A stretch of DNA of 64,000 nucleotides, from the NCBI RefSeq assembly GCF_000332495.1, contig NZ_AOGW02000006.1, positions 310,001 through 374,000 on the forward strand, written 5' to 3'. Positions within the stretch are counted from its first letter, which is position 1. The number at the start of each line of letters is the position of its first letter. The stretch comes from Leptospira terpstrae serovar Hualin str. LT 11-33 = ATCC 700639 (GTDB lineage Bacteria; Spirochaetota; Leptospiria; Leptospirales; Leptospiraceae). The position numbers and the translations under genes are program-made. The notes beneath the pieces are model-generated. The model worked only from the letters and a program-made list of their open reading frames with translations. It ran no database searches and had not been told where the DNA came from. Shown piece after piece: positions 36,396 to 45,139 of this stretch.

Positions 36396-37527
36396 ACATT
36401 CTTCCTTGGGTTTTTTCTTCTTTGACAACATTGATTACCGGTTTACCACCGAGAGATAAAAAGGCATCTCCACCTGCTTTCAGATCCCAAATTTCTCCCC
36501 GGAAAAATACATTAATTCCGGCTTTAACCTTAGGATCTTTCAAACGACCAGCCATGGCATATTTTTTCCATGCTGTTCGTTCCGATATCAAACCAATATC
36601 CTTCTTTTCTATATCTTTCGGATTCGCATAACCGTTGTAACCATTCCATTTAGTTGTCCAGGCATCAGCAGGTGCCACAAAAGAAGGAACGGCCAAAAGT
36701 TCTGCTTCCGATTTTTGTAATTCCTCATACACTTCAGGAAACCAAGAATCAGCACAAACCATCGTATATAACTTACCGAGAGAGGTTTGATAAGTAGGGT
36801 TTTCTTCTAATTTTCCTTCTTTTAAAAATTCTTTCTCCTCGATAATGGGAAAGAGTTTACGAACGATTTGGTCATCCACTTGTCCATCGGGATGAAAATA
36901 AAAACTTACGTTTTCCAAAGGGCCATCGGTGGGAGTGATTTTTCCTTCAATGACTTTGGGATGAGGGAGGACAATGGAACCTGCTACAATTGCTACCCTA
37001 TATTCGCGTGCAAGTCTAAGAAACACAGATTGGTATCTGTCAGACATCTGCCAAGCCTTCATCCGAAATAGTGTTTCTTTCAAACTATCTGCAGAGTAAG
37101 AATTACTAAATAGATAATGCCAAAGAAAGGAACCTAGGTTTTGTTTTACGAGTACTTCCATAGCCTCTTGGATTGTATTCGTTGCAAAAATAGATTTGTC
37201 TTCGGCTGTCACTACAAGCCAAGTTCCGATATATTCCGGAAGGACGATGATACTGCGATCGACAAAGAGAAGTTCCTTCTCTTTCGCCATTTGAAAGTAA
37301 TCGCGTAAGGCGAGATAAAAACTATCTTCTGTTGCGTAGCTGTACTGATTGAGATAGGGTTCCATCCCTACAAAACTTCCACGTTTACCCGTTCCCACTG
37401 TTTGGATGTAAACTTTTGGTTTGGGTAGGAACTTCGTGATTTCCTCTTGAGGTACAACTTGCTTTTGGCACTGGATCGTAAAAATGCTGAGGCTTACAAA
37501 AACTGAGAAAGAAACGAAAAAACGCAT
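36379..37527 (-). CDS. Nitrilase-related carbon-nitrogen hydrolase, probable lipoprotein
   Basis: 382 residues. A lipobox FTIQC (Cys near residue 20) marks an envelope protein, unusual for this family. Catalytic triad motifs are present: Glu in IVLPEYIG, Lys in VRKLFPIIEE and Cys in MVCADSWFPE. So it probably cleaves or transfers an amide or nitrile bond outside the cytoplasm, like a distant relative of apolipoprotein N-acyltransferase domains. It is the first gene of the three-gene GMC cluster, placed where known sugar dehydrogenases have a cytochrome subunit. Substrate unknown. Confidence 0.72.
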   Translation of the reverse strand: MRFFVSFSVFVSLSIFTIQCQKQVVPQEEITKFLPKPKVYIQTVGTGKRGSFVGMEPYLNQYSYATEDSFYLALRDYFQMAKEKELLFVDRSIIVLPEYIGTWLVVTAEDKSIFATNTIQEAMEVLVKQNLGSFLWHYLFSNSYSADSLKETLFRMKAWQMSDRYQSVFLRLAREYRVAIVAGSIVLPHPKVIEGKITPTDGPLENVSFYFHPDGQVDDQIVRKLFPIIEEKEFLKEGKLEENPTYQTSLGKLYTMVCADSWFPEVYEELQKSEAELLAVPSFVAPADAWTTKWNGYNGYANPKDIEKKDIGLISERTAWKKYAMAGRLKDPKVKAGINVFFRGEIWDLKAGGDAFLSLGGKPVINVVKEEKTQGRMYVLFL

Positions 37528-37608
37528 CCACCAAATCTACTACACAATTTCGTTTCAGACAATATTTAATTGTGTTCTTAGTTTTTTCTTTTATTTTGAC
37601 CTTATTCT

Positions 37609-38817
37609 ATGAAAGAGAAACCTGCTCCCAAAAAAATCGTTCTCGCTTACTCCGGTGGACTAGATACTTCCGTCATCCTTGCTTGGTTAAAAGATACTTA
37701 CGGTTGTGAAGTCATTGCTTTTTGTGCCGATGTTGGTCAAAAAGAAGAGCTAACCGGTCTCGAAGAAAAAGGTAAAAATACAGGAGCTTCTAAAGTCTAC
37801 ATCCAAGACCTTCGTTTGGAATTTGCACGTGACTTTATTTTCCCCGCCATTCGCGGAAATGCAATTTATGAAATGCGTTATCTTTTAGGAACTTCTTTAG
37901 CAAGACCACTCATTGCCAAAGCAATGGCAGAAGTGGCTACCAAAGAAGGAGCCGACGCTTTTTCTCACGGCGCCACAGGAAAAGGAAATGACCAAGTTCG
38001 TTTTGAACTTACTTTCAAAGCCCTTTCCCCAAATTTACAAATCATTGCCCCTTGGAGGACTTGGGATTTTGGTGGCCGAGCTGATCTTATTGAATACGCA
38101 AAGAAAAAAGGAATCCCTGTTCCCGTAACAGCCGCTAAACCTTATAGTATGGATAGAAATTTAATGCACCTTTCATTTGAAGGTGGAATTTTGGAAGATC
38201 CATTCAATGAACCTAAAGAAGATATGTTTATCTTAACGGTTTCTCCTGAAAAAGCTCCCGACAAACCAACTTACTTGGAATTGGATTTTGAAAATGGGGA
38301 CTGCGTTTCTATCGATGGAAAAAAAATGAATCCACTCGAAGTGATGGAGACATTAAACGATTTAGGTGGAAAAAACGGAGTCGGAAGAGTAGACATTGTA
38401 GAAAACCGACTCGTAGGAATAAAATCTCGTGGTGTTTATGAAACCCCAGGCGGAACCATTTTACACATTGCCCACCGCGATTTAGAATCCATCACTCTCG
38501 ACCGAGACACCCAACACAAAAAAGACGAACTTTCTCAAGAATTTGCTCGTTATATTTACAATGGCCAATGGTATTCCAACCAAATGAATGCTCTACGAGC
38601 ATATATGGATTACACACAAAAATACGTAAACGGTACTATTCGCATTAAATTGTATAAAGGTAATTGTACAGTAGTGGGACGTAAATCCAACAAATCTCTG
38701 TACAACGCTGGACTTTCCACTTTTGAAAAAGAAGAGTTGTACAATCAGTACGATGCCGAAGGGTTTATCAACCTTTACGGACTTCCTATGAAAGAGTGGG
38801 CTAGGGTAAACAAGTAA
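37609..38817 (+). CDS. argG: Argininosuccinate synthase
   Basis: 402 residues, normal length. It joins citrulline and aspartate with ATP to make argininosuccinate in arginine synthesis. ATP loop [10 protein letters not shown] near residue 12, ADVGQKEEL, and [14 protein letters not shown] near 124, with a conserved C-terminal domain ([17 protein letters not shown]). Cytoplasmic. The stop is separated from coaD by one base. Confidence 0.97.
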   Translation: MKEKPAPKKIVLAYSGGLDTSVILAWLKDTYGCEVIAFCADVGQKEELTGLEEKGKNTGASKVYIQDLRLEFARDFIFPAIRGNAIYEMRYLLGTSLARPLIAKAMAEVATKEGADAFSHGATGKGNDQVRFELTFKALSPNLQIIAPWRTWDFGGRADLIEYAKKKGIPVPVTAAKPYSMDRNLMHLSFEGGILEDPFNEPKEDMFILTVSPEKAPDKPTYLELDFENGDCVSIDGKKMNPLEVMETLNDLGGKNGVGRVDIVENRLVGIKSRGVYETPGGTILHIAHRDLESITLDRDTQHKKDELSQEFARYIYNGQWYSNQMNALRAYMDYTQKYVNGTIRIKLYKGNCTVVGRKSNKSLYNAGLSTFEKEELYNQYDAEGFINLYGLPMKEWARVNK

Positions 38818-38818
38818 G

Positions 38819-39301
38819 ATGAAAAATATCGCCGTATATCCAGGTTCTTTTGATCCGTTCACCAACGGTCATCTCGACATCATACGGCGAGCCCATCCGT
38901 TATTTGAAGAGATCATCATTGCGGTAGCCATTAACTCTAAAAAAAGCTCTCTTTTTTCACCAGAAGAAAGGGTAGAAATGATCGGAAAAGTTTTTAAGGG
39001 ATGGGATAAAATCAAAATCGATTCTTTTGAAGGTCTCACCGTAGATTATTGCAAAGAAAAGAATTCACGTGTCATTTTGCGGGGACTACGGGCAGTAACG
39101 GATTTTGATTACGAATATGCGATTTCTCTTATGAATAAAAAATTAGCCCCAGAAATCGAAACTTATTTCTTAATGGCAGACAATGAGTACTCCTTTGTAT
39201 CCTCGACAATCGTCAAAGAAGTAGCAAGACATGGAAGAGCTGTATCCAACCAAGTCCCAGATATTGTGGGCGATGCCCTTACAAAAAAATTCTCCGTTTA
39301 A
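38819..39301 (+). CDS. coaD: Phosphopantetheine adenylyltransferase
   Basis: 160 residues. It makes dephospho-CoA from 4'-phosphopantetheine and ATP. The nucleotidyltransferase motif [19 protein letters not shown] (with NGH) is at residues 6-24, and the second motif [17 protein letters not shown] is near 125. [14 protein letters not shown] is the usual pantetheine-site stretch. It follows argG immediately, so the two are co-transcribed. Confidence 0.97.
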   Translation: MKNIAVYPGSFDPFTNGHLDIIRRAHPLFEEIIIAVAINSKKSSLFSPEERVEMIGKVFKGWDKIKIDSFEGLTVDYCKEKNSRVILRGLRAVTDFDYEYAISLMNKKLAPEIETYFLMADNEYSFVSSTIVKEVARHGRAVSNQVPDIVGDALTKKFSV

Positions 39302-39319
39302 GGCGAAAATGAGGATTCT

Positions 39320-41428
39320 ATGAGAACACGTTCCACTTTTTTTTATGGCTTCACCTTACTTCTATTTGGTTCCCTTGGTTACTTTCTTTTGCAAGCGGGA
39401 AGTTTACTGGAAGTTGCTAAAAACATAGCCTCCGTCTCAAATGAACATTTAGACACTGAGAATTTCTTTAACCGATTCCACCACCCACTAGCTCTTCTTT
39501 TCCTACAAATCATAATCGTATGTGGATCGGCACGATTTGTTGGGTATGTATTTTCTAGAAAACTAAAACAACCATCTGTTATGGGAGAGATCGTTGCAGG
39601 GATTTTGCTTGGGCCATCCCTTCTCGGCTATTACTTCCCAGAAACCATGGGATTTTTGTTTCCACCTGCCAGTCTTCCCACACTCGGAACACTCAGCCAA
39701 ATTGGTTTAGTTCTTTTTATGTTTATCATTGGGATGGAACTTGATTTATCCGTTCTCAAAACCAAAGCCCACTCAGCCATCATTATCAGTCATGCGAGCA
39801 TCATATTTCCTTTCTTTTTAGGAATGATTCTGGCTTACTATTTTTATACAGATTATGCTCCTGAAAATGTAGGATTTTTATCTTTTTCACTCTTTATGGG
39901 AATTGCGATGAGTATCACCGCTTTCCCGGTACTGGCAAGAATCTTACAGGAAAGGAACCTCACAAGGACACCACTCGGTGCCATGGTTCTCACTTGTGCT
40001 GCTGCCGATGATATTACTGCTTGGATCTTACTTGCGATCATTGTTACCATCTCCAAAGCCGGAAACCTGAATACAGCTCTTTTCACGATTGGTTTATCCT
40101 TCGCTTACATACTCACTATGATTTATTTGGTTGCCCCCTTTCTCAAACGATTAGGTTCCATTTACATCTCCCGTGAAAACCTAACAAGAACAGCTGTGGC
40201 CCTCATCCTAATGATTTTATTCCTATCCTCACTCACAACGGAGGTGATTGGAATCCATGCCTTATTTGGAGCCTTTCTTGCCGGTGTGATTATGCCAGCA
40301 GAAGGAAATTTAAAGAAACTCATCGCGGAAAAAATTGAAGACCTTGCAGTCATTTTGTTTTTACCGATTTTCTTTGTTATCACTGGACTGAGAACAGAAA
40401 TAGGCCTCCTCAACGGTTCCCACCTATGGTTGGTCTTTGGTTTGGTGATCCTTGTTGCCGTAGTGGGAAAATTTGTGGGAAGTGCCTTTGCTGCCAAAAT
40501 TGCGGGTTCCAACTGGGAGGATTCTCTTTCGATTGGTGCTCTAATGAATACACGTGGCCTTATGGAACTTGTGGTACTTAATATTGGATATGATCTCGGA
40601 ATCTTAAGTCCAGAAATCTTTGCTGTATTTGTTCTAATGGCGCTTGTAACCACTCTCTCCACAGGTCCACTCCTAGATGGAATCCAAAAGTTTTTCTCCA
40701 AGCAAGAAAAACTAATTCCAACAGAAAAACCAGCCGACCACAAGTTACGAGTGTTAGTGGCATTTGCCCAAGAAAAAATGGGAAAAAGTTTGGTTCGTTT
40801 TGCTTATTCTCTATCAGGAAACCAAAAGAAAAACTTAGAAATCACTGCACTTCACATTTCACCAAACGATTCGCTTTCTAATGAAGAAATCCGACGTTAT
40901 CGCGATGCAAGTTTTGAAGCCATTCGCCAAACAGGCTCTAGTATGGGAATCCAAGTCCAAACAGAATATCGTATCACAGACAATGTTACATATGAAATTG
41001 TCAACTTTGCAAAAATTAAACATACTGATATTCTGCTGATTGGTGCTGCTAAACCTCTATTTTCCCGCAGTTATACGGGTGGAAAAATCAAAGGGATTCT
41101 AAACTATTGCCCGGCAACGGTCGGAGTACTCATAGACAATGGCCTCGAATCCGTAGAAAAAGTGGCTATTCTTTATAAAGGTGAAAAAGACCCCATTCTA
41201 GGTTTTGCCCAAAAACTAACTTCACTCAAAGGAATGAAGTCGAACAAAATCAAAGTAGAAGACCTGTTACAACCAGAAACAGATTTGAATCCTTACCCAA
41301 TTGCTCTGAATAAAATCACAGGATTTTCACTGATTCTCATAGATCTGAATGTTTGGGAAGAAATGGGATTTGAAAAAATGGATCTTCTCCCCACTTCTTT
41401 TCTTTTGGTTCGTTTTTTAGCCACTTAA
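39320..41428 (+). CDS. CPA2-type cation:proton antiporter with USP-like C-terminus
   Basis: 702 residues. The first ~450 form a Na/H exchanger domain of about 13 helices: SRKLKQPSVMGEIVAGILLGPSLLGYY, IGLVLFMFIIGMELDL, the ion-site TCAAADDITAWILLA, IHALFGAFLAGVIMP and SIGALMNTRGLMELVVLN (the Kef/NapA-like pattern with two adjacent Asp). The last ~220 residues look like a universal-stress-protein fold (HKLRVLVAFAQEKMGKSL..., TDILLIGAAKPLFSRSYTGG). GAGGA precedes the ATG. Exchanges K+ or Na+ for H+, probably controlled by nucleotide binding in the tail. Confidence 0.88.
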   Translation: MRTRSTFFYGFTLLLFGSLGYFLLQAGSLLEVAKNIASVSNEHLDTENFFNRFHHPLALLFLQIIIVCGSARFVGYVFSRKLKQPSVMGEIVAGILLGPSLLGYYFPETMGFLFPPASLPTLGTLSQIGLVLFMFIIGMELDLSVLKTKAHSAIIISHASIIFPFFLGMILAYYFYTDYAPENVGFLSFSLFMGIAMSITAFPVLARILQERNLTRTPLGAMVLTCAAADDITAWILLAIIVTISKAGNLNTALFTIGLSFAYILTMIYLVAPFLKRLGSIYISRENLTRTAVALILMILFLSSLTTEVIGIHALFGAFLAGVIMPAEGNLKKLIAEKIEDLAVILFLPIFFVITGLRTEIGLLNGSHLWLVFGLVILVAVVGKFVGSAFAAKIAGSNWEDSLSIGALMNTRGLMELVVLNIGYDLGILSPEIFAVFVLMALVTTLSTGPLLDGIQKFFSKQEKLIPTEKPADHKLRVLVAFAQEKMGKSLVRFAYSLSGNQKKNLEITALHISPNDSLSNEEIRRYRDASFEAIRQTGSSMGIQVQTEYRITDNVTYEIVNFAKIKHTDILLIGAAKPLFSRSYTGGKIKGILNYCPATVGVLIDNGLESVEKVAILYKGEKDPILGFAQKLTSLKGMKSNKIKVEDLLQPETDLNPYPIALNKITGFSLILIDLNVWEEMGFEKMDLLPTSFLLVRFLAT

Positions 41429-41470
41429 AGATTCGATTGCTTTTTTCGGTTTCTCCAAGCTTTTGGAGAT

Positions 41471-41884
41471 ATGGAAAGAACTTTTATCATGCTTAAACCC
41501 GATGCTGTGAAAAACAAACACATCGGTGACATCCTTCAAAGAATTGAAAAAGAAGGATTTAAAATCCTAGGAATGAAATTCCTAAAACTCAGTCTCGAAG
41601 ACGCAAAACAATTTTACGCGGTTCACGCAGCTCGTCCATTTTACAATGACCTTTGCTCTTATATGGCTTCTGGTCCGATCGTTGCTTGCGCTCTTGAAAG
41701 AGACAACGCGGTAGCACATTGGAGAGATGTCATTGGTGCTACTGACCCGAAAGAAGCGAAAGCTGGAACTATCCGTGCACTCTTTGCAGAAAGCAAGGAA
41801 GCAAATGCCGTTCACGGTTCTGACTCTGTTGCAAACGCACTTCAAGAAATTGCGTTTTTCTTCAAAGGGTATGAACTTAACTAA
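41471..41884 (+). CDS. ndk: Nucleoside diphosphate kinase
   Basis: 137 residues, standard length. It transfers phosphate between nucleoside tri- and diphosphates through a phosphohistidine. N-terminal [13 protein letters not shown], then [29 protein letters not shown], and the active-site [20 protein letters not shown] with its His. A GGAG ribosome site lies five bases before the ATG. A strong hairpin follows the stop. Confidence 0.96.
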   Translation: MERTFIMLKPDAVKNKHIGDILQRIEKEGFKILGMKFLKLSLEDAKQFYAVHAARPFYNDLCSYMASGPIVACALERDNAVAHWRDVIGATDPKEAKAGTIRALFAESKEANAVHGSDSVANALQEIAFFFKGYELN

Positions 41885-41901
41885 GTTCGAACAAAAACAA
41901 A

Positions 41902-41927
41902 GATCGGTTCTTTAGGTAGAACCGGTC
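41902..41927 (+). terminator. Hairpin between ndk and the prenyl synthase gene
   Basis: Ten-base-pair stem GATCGGTTCT/AGAACCGGTC (one T-G pair) with a six-base loop TTAGGT. No T run follows, and the next gene starts nine bases later at a GTG without a clear ribosome site, so it may attenuate rather than simply terminate. Confidence 0.5.
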
Positions 41928-41936
41928 CTGTACAAA

Positions 41937-42860
41937 GTGCCAACTCACCTTTCAAATATTCTAAAAAAATCCAAACAACTTTTTGATTCTTTTTTTGAAT
42001 CCTATACCAAAGAATTATTTTCTCCAAAAACTCGCATAACAGACGCTTGTATGTACAGCCTCAGTGCTGGTGGAAAACGAATCCGACCCATTTTTGTAAT
42101 TAATTCTTTTTTTAATCCAGAAGATTTGTTGAAAGAGTCAGATCACAAAAAACATAAGTCTGTATATTTGGCTTCTCTAGCTGTAGAATGTATTCATACT
42201 TATTCTTTGATCCATGATGACCTACCAGCTATGGACAATGACGACACTCGGCGAGGTTTGCCTACCTGCCATATTCAATTTGATGAAGCAACCGCAATCC
42301 TTGCTGGAGACACTCTTAATTCCCTTAGTTTCTATCTCTTGTCTTTACTGGATTCCAAAGACCCCAATACCATTCGCGACTCCATTCAAATCCTTCACCA
42401 AGGTGCTGGTATTCGAGGAATGATCCTTGGGCAAATGGAAGATATTGAAGAAGAAAAAAATCCAAGCTACAAGGATCTAGAATCTAAACTTACTTCGATT
42501 CATGAAAAAAAGACCGGTGCTTTGATAGAGGCTTCCTTTCGTTTGGGCAACCGTCTCCGTCCTGATTGGAAAGAAAGAGAAGCTGTTCTTTCTAGTTATG
42601 CGAAAGAAATTGGATTATTATTCCAAATCACCGATGATATTCTAGATGTGGAAGGAAATCTGCAGGAACTGGGAAAAACTCCAGGAAAAGATGCCAAAGC
42701 CGGAAAACTCACCTATCCAGGTCTTTACGGAATGAATACTGCCAAAAAGTTAAGAGATGAATCTGTAGAAAAAGCAATTACACTTGTATCCGCATTACCA
42801 TCACTTAACAATGAATTCTTTTTAGGATTACCTAAATACATTGCCGAAAGAAAAAATTAG
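41937..42860 (+). CDS. Polyprenyl synthetase (geranyl/farnesyl diphosphate synthase type)
   Basis: 307 residues. It condenses isopentenyl diphosphate units. First Asp-rich motif DDLPAMDNDDTRRG near residue 96, second DDILDVEG near 237; SLSAGGKRIRP provides the Lys/Arg diphosphate site near 40. The loop between the first two aspartates (LPAM) is typical of bacterial IspA-like enzymes. The start is GTG at 41937 just after a hairpin. It overlaps the next gene by 20 bases. Confidence 0.9.
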   Translation: MPTHLSNILKKSKQLFDSFFESYTKELFSPKTRITDACMYSLSAGGKRIRPIFVINSFFNPEDLLKESDHKKHKSVYLASLAVECIHTYSLIHDDLPAMDNDDTRRGLPTCHIQFDEATAILAGDTLNSLSFYLLSLLDSKDPNTIRDSIQILHQGAGIRGMILGQMEDIEEEKNPSYKDLESKLTSIHEKKTGALIEASFRLGNRLRPDWKEREAVLSSYAKEIGLLFQITDDILDVEGNLQELGKTPGKDAKAGKLTYPGLYGMNTAKKLRDESVEKAITLVSALPSLNNEFFLGLPKYIAERKN

Positions 42861-43608
42861 ACTCGATGACTACCTCGTTCGCGAAGGTTATGCGATTGAT
42901 ATAAAATTTGCTCAATCGTTAGTTCTCTCCGGTTCTGTCCTAGTAAATGATGTAGTAGTTTCCAAAGTGGGAACAAACATCACACCAAAAGACATTGTGC
43001 GTACGAAAGAAAAAATCAAAACTTATGTTTCTCGCGGTGCCTATAAACTTCTCGGAGCATTTGATTCTTTTCCCGATGCCAATGTCCAAAACAAAACCTG
43101 TATTGATTTAGGTTCTTCTACTGGTGGATTTTGTCAGGTTCTTCTAGAAAAAGGGGCCTCACGTGTCATCGCCGTGGATGTTGGTTACGGGCAATTGGCG
43201 CAAAAAATTGCAAACGATCCCAAAGTTACAGTCTTTGACCGTACCCATTTAAAAGACCTTACCATTACTCAGTTGGATCCTTTAACACCTGAAACTTGGA
43301 TCACAATGGATTTGAGTTTTATTTCTCTTGTGCCGGTCTTTGGATCACTCGTTACTTTATTTCGATCCAGTCCCAAAATTGTTTGGGAAGGGATTTCGTT
43401 ATTCAAACCACAATTTGAAGTCCATCCTTCGCAATTGGACCGAGGAGTTTTGAAAGATTCGCATAAGATTGGCTATACGATAAGGTCTGTATGGCATAAA
43501 ATAAAAAGGATAGATTCTAAACTAAAATTTTTGGGACTTGCTGAGTCTCCCATCCAAGGTGCAGATGGGAATCGAGAATTTTTAATTCGCTGGGAATGGA
43601 AAGGTTAA
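42841..43608 (+). CDS. tlyA: TlyA family rRNA (cytidine-2'-O)-methyltransferase
   Basis: 255 residues. An S4 RNA-binding domain at the N-terminus (RLDDYLVREGYAIDIKFAQSLVLSGSVLVND) and an FtsJ-like SAM domain (TCIDLGSSTGGFCQVLLEKGASRVIAVDVGYGQL, ITMDLSFISL) give the TlyA layout; older annotation calls it hemolysin A. Starts with TTG at 42841 inside the end of the prenyl synthase gene; AGGA lies about 12 bases upstream. TlyA methylates 16S and 23S rRNA and sets capreomycin sensitivity in other bacteria. Confidence 0.92.
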   Translation: MPKEKIRLDDYLVREGYAIDIKFAQSLVLSGSVLVNDVVVSKVGTNITPKDIVRTKEKIKTYVSRGAYKLLGAFDSFPDANVQNKTCIDLGSSTGGFCQVLLEKGASRVIAVDVGYGQLAQKIANDPKVTVFDRTHLKDLTITQLDPLTPETWITMDLSFISLVPVFGSLVTLFRSSPKIVWEGISLFKPQFEVHPSQLDRGVLKDSHKIGYTIRSVWHKIKRIDSKLKFLGLAESPIQGADGNREFLIRWEWKG

Positions 43609-43619
43609 GGATAAAAAAC

Positions 43620-43985
43620 TTAAACTGTAAAACCGGACACAGCTTCTTTTAGTTGGTCTGTAGTAAATGGTTTCATCAAGTATGCATACGATGGATTTTG
43701 ATTGATTCTCTGTTTTGCAGCATCGTCTAAAAACCCGGTCAAAAACAAAACAGGTACAGAGAACTGTTCCCTCAATGACTCAGCTGTATCAATTCCATCT
43801 AATGAACCTTCCAGATTGATGTCCATTAGGATGAGATCCGGAACTTTTTCCGAAACTATTTGGAAGGCCTCATCCCCGGAAGGTACAACTGCGATCACAT
43901 GAAAACCAAAAGATTCGATTTTCTGTTTGATGTTGAGTCCGAGGAAGGGTTCATCCTCAACGATGAGGATGTTCTTTTTCGTCAT
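43620..43985 (-). CDS. Single-domain response regulator
   Basis: 121 residues, receiver domain only: NILIVEDEPFLG (acidic pair), phospho-acceptor Asp in LILMDINLEGSLDG, VLFLTGFLDD and the Lys in YLMKPF. The NLxGSxDGI pattern matches regulators paired with HWE/PAS kinases. No output domain, so it works through a partner or a phosphorelay. Convergent with tlyA, divergent from the ferredoxin gene. Confidence 0.92.
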   Translation of the reverse strand: MTKKNILIVEDEPFLGLNIKQKIESFGFHVIAVVPSGDEAFQIVSEKVPDLILMDINLEGSLDGIDTAESLREQFSVPVLFLTGFLDDAAKQRINQNPSYAYLMKPFTTDQLKEAVSGFTV

Positions 43986-44034
43986 ATATGCTTTATTTTA
44001 TAAGGGGGGGTCTGTTAAAAAGTAAAAATACTCT

Positions 44035-44268
44035 ATGGCTGATAAAAGTATCAAACAACCCGAAAATGTCCCAGGAAAATACTATGTCGACCAGACCTGT
44101 GTGCCTTGTAACGACTGTATTAAGGAAGCCCCTAACCTTTTACAGTACAGCGCCGACGAAAGTCACATATTTGTCAAAAAACAACCAACTAACCAAAATG
44201 AGGAAAAACAGGCAAAAGCGGCCATGGCGATGTGTCCCGTGGATGCAATTGGCGATGATGGCGAGTAA
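44035..44268 (+). CDS. Small [4Fe-4S] ferredoxin
   Basis: 77 residues. One cluster: CVPCNDCIKEAP supplies three cysteines and MCPVDAIG the fourth, in the usual C-x2-C-x2-C...C-P order. No second cluster. A cytoplasmic electron carrier of unknown partner. No good ribosome site is seen, though a G7 run lies upstream near 44004. It ends at 44268, adjoining the stop of the convergent hydrolase gene at 44269. Confidence 0.9.
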   Translation: MADKSIKQPENVPGKYYVDQTCVPCNDCIKEAPNLLQYSADESHIFVKKQPTNQNEEKQAKAAMAMCPVDAIGDDGE

Positions 44269-45138
44269 TTAAGTATTATAGAATATTCTGATATTACTTG
44301 CGACCACTTCTGGTTTTTCCAAATGAATTGCATGCCTAACTTTCGGAATCCAAACTAATTTACTTTTTTTGATATAGGATTTCATTTTTTTCATCATAAA
44401 TGGCGGGGTGATTTGGTCTTCTGACCCAGCCAAAATCAAAGTAGGAATTTGAATCCCCTTCATTTTTGAATCAAAAAAAATCTCATCCTCTCGTCTTAAG
44501 GTATTTTCCTGTAAATACTCATTTGGTTTTCCATTCCAAATAGTAACAAGTGTATGGCGAAATAAAAATCCAGGCTCGGGAAATTCTTCGCCATAAAGAT
44601 AACGAAGAAGTAAAACCACTTGTTTTTCCGTTTTTGGAAATAGTATTTTTCGCATTCTTTCTCTTTCGGGATGAGGAATCCCACCCGGTGCCAAGAGAAT
44701 TAATTTCTGAACTCTTTTTTGGATGTCTTGTAATACTAAATGTTGTGAAGTAAGACCTCCCATCGAGTGTCCTACCAAACAAATGTCTTTTAATTCTAAT
44801 TTTTGAAAACACTCCAATAGTAAGTCTGCCCAAACATCTATTTGGTATAAATATTTTACTAATGGTAATTTACTTTTTCCATATCCTGGCAAATCAAACA
44901 CGTAAAGTGGATAACCATCATTTAACAGTTCTTTAATGACTCGGCGAAACCCAAAACTCTCATCGAGCAAACCATGCAAAAAAACTATCGGTTTTTGGTT
45001 GCCATTTCCAAATTTCCAATAAAAGATTTTATGTCCGCCCATATCAACGAAACAGGGAATTCCACCCATATTTTTCATTGATTTACGTCTCTGGAATTGA
45101 TAGTTTCTAAAAAGGCTTCGGTAAACGTATTTAATCAT
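44269..45138 (-). CDS. Alpha/beta hydrolase
   Basis: 289 residues from ATG 45138. Core motifs are PIVFLHGLLDESFGFRRV, YVFDLPGYGKS, the nucleophile elbow LVGHSMGGLTS, LILAGSEDQITPP and a final His in VRHAIHLEKPE. A serine hydrolase of unknown substrate. An alternative start at 45078 (MKNMGGIP, AGAGACG upstream) would leave the catalytic core intact. The 45138 start lies one base from the ATG of the divergent kinase gene at 45140, so at least one of the two starts may be wrong or leaderless. Confidence 0.84.
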   Translation of the reverse strand: MIKYVYRSLFRNYQFQRRKSMKNMGGIPCFVDMGGHKIFYWKFGNGNQKPIVFLHGLLDESFGFRRVIKELLNDGYPLYVFDLPGYGKSKLPLVKYLYQIDVWADLLLECFQKLELKDICLVGHSMGGLTSQHLVLQDIQKRVQKLILLAPGGIPHPERERMRKILFPKTEKQVVLLLRYLYGEEFPEPGFLFRHTLVTIWNGKPNEYLQENTLRREDEIFFDSKMKGIQIPTLILAGSEDQITPPFMMKKMKSYIKKSKLVWIPKVRHAIHLEKPEVVASNIRIFYNT

Positions 45139-45139
45139 A

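Noticed and set aside
40162..40743. 193-codon open frame antisense to the antiporter gene
   Set aside because: The sense frame is a complete, conserved transporter; the antisense frame looks like a by-product of its codon use, with no ribosome site.
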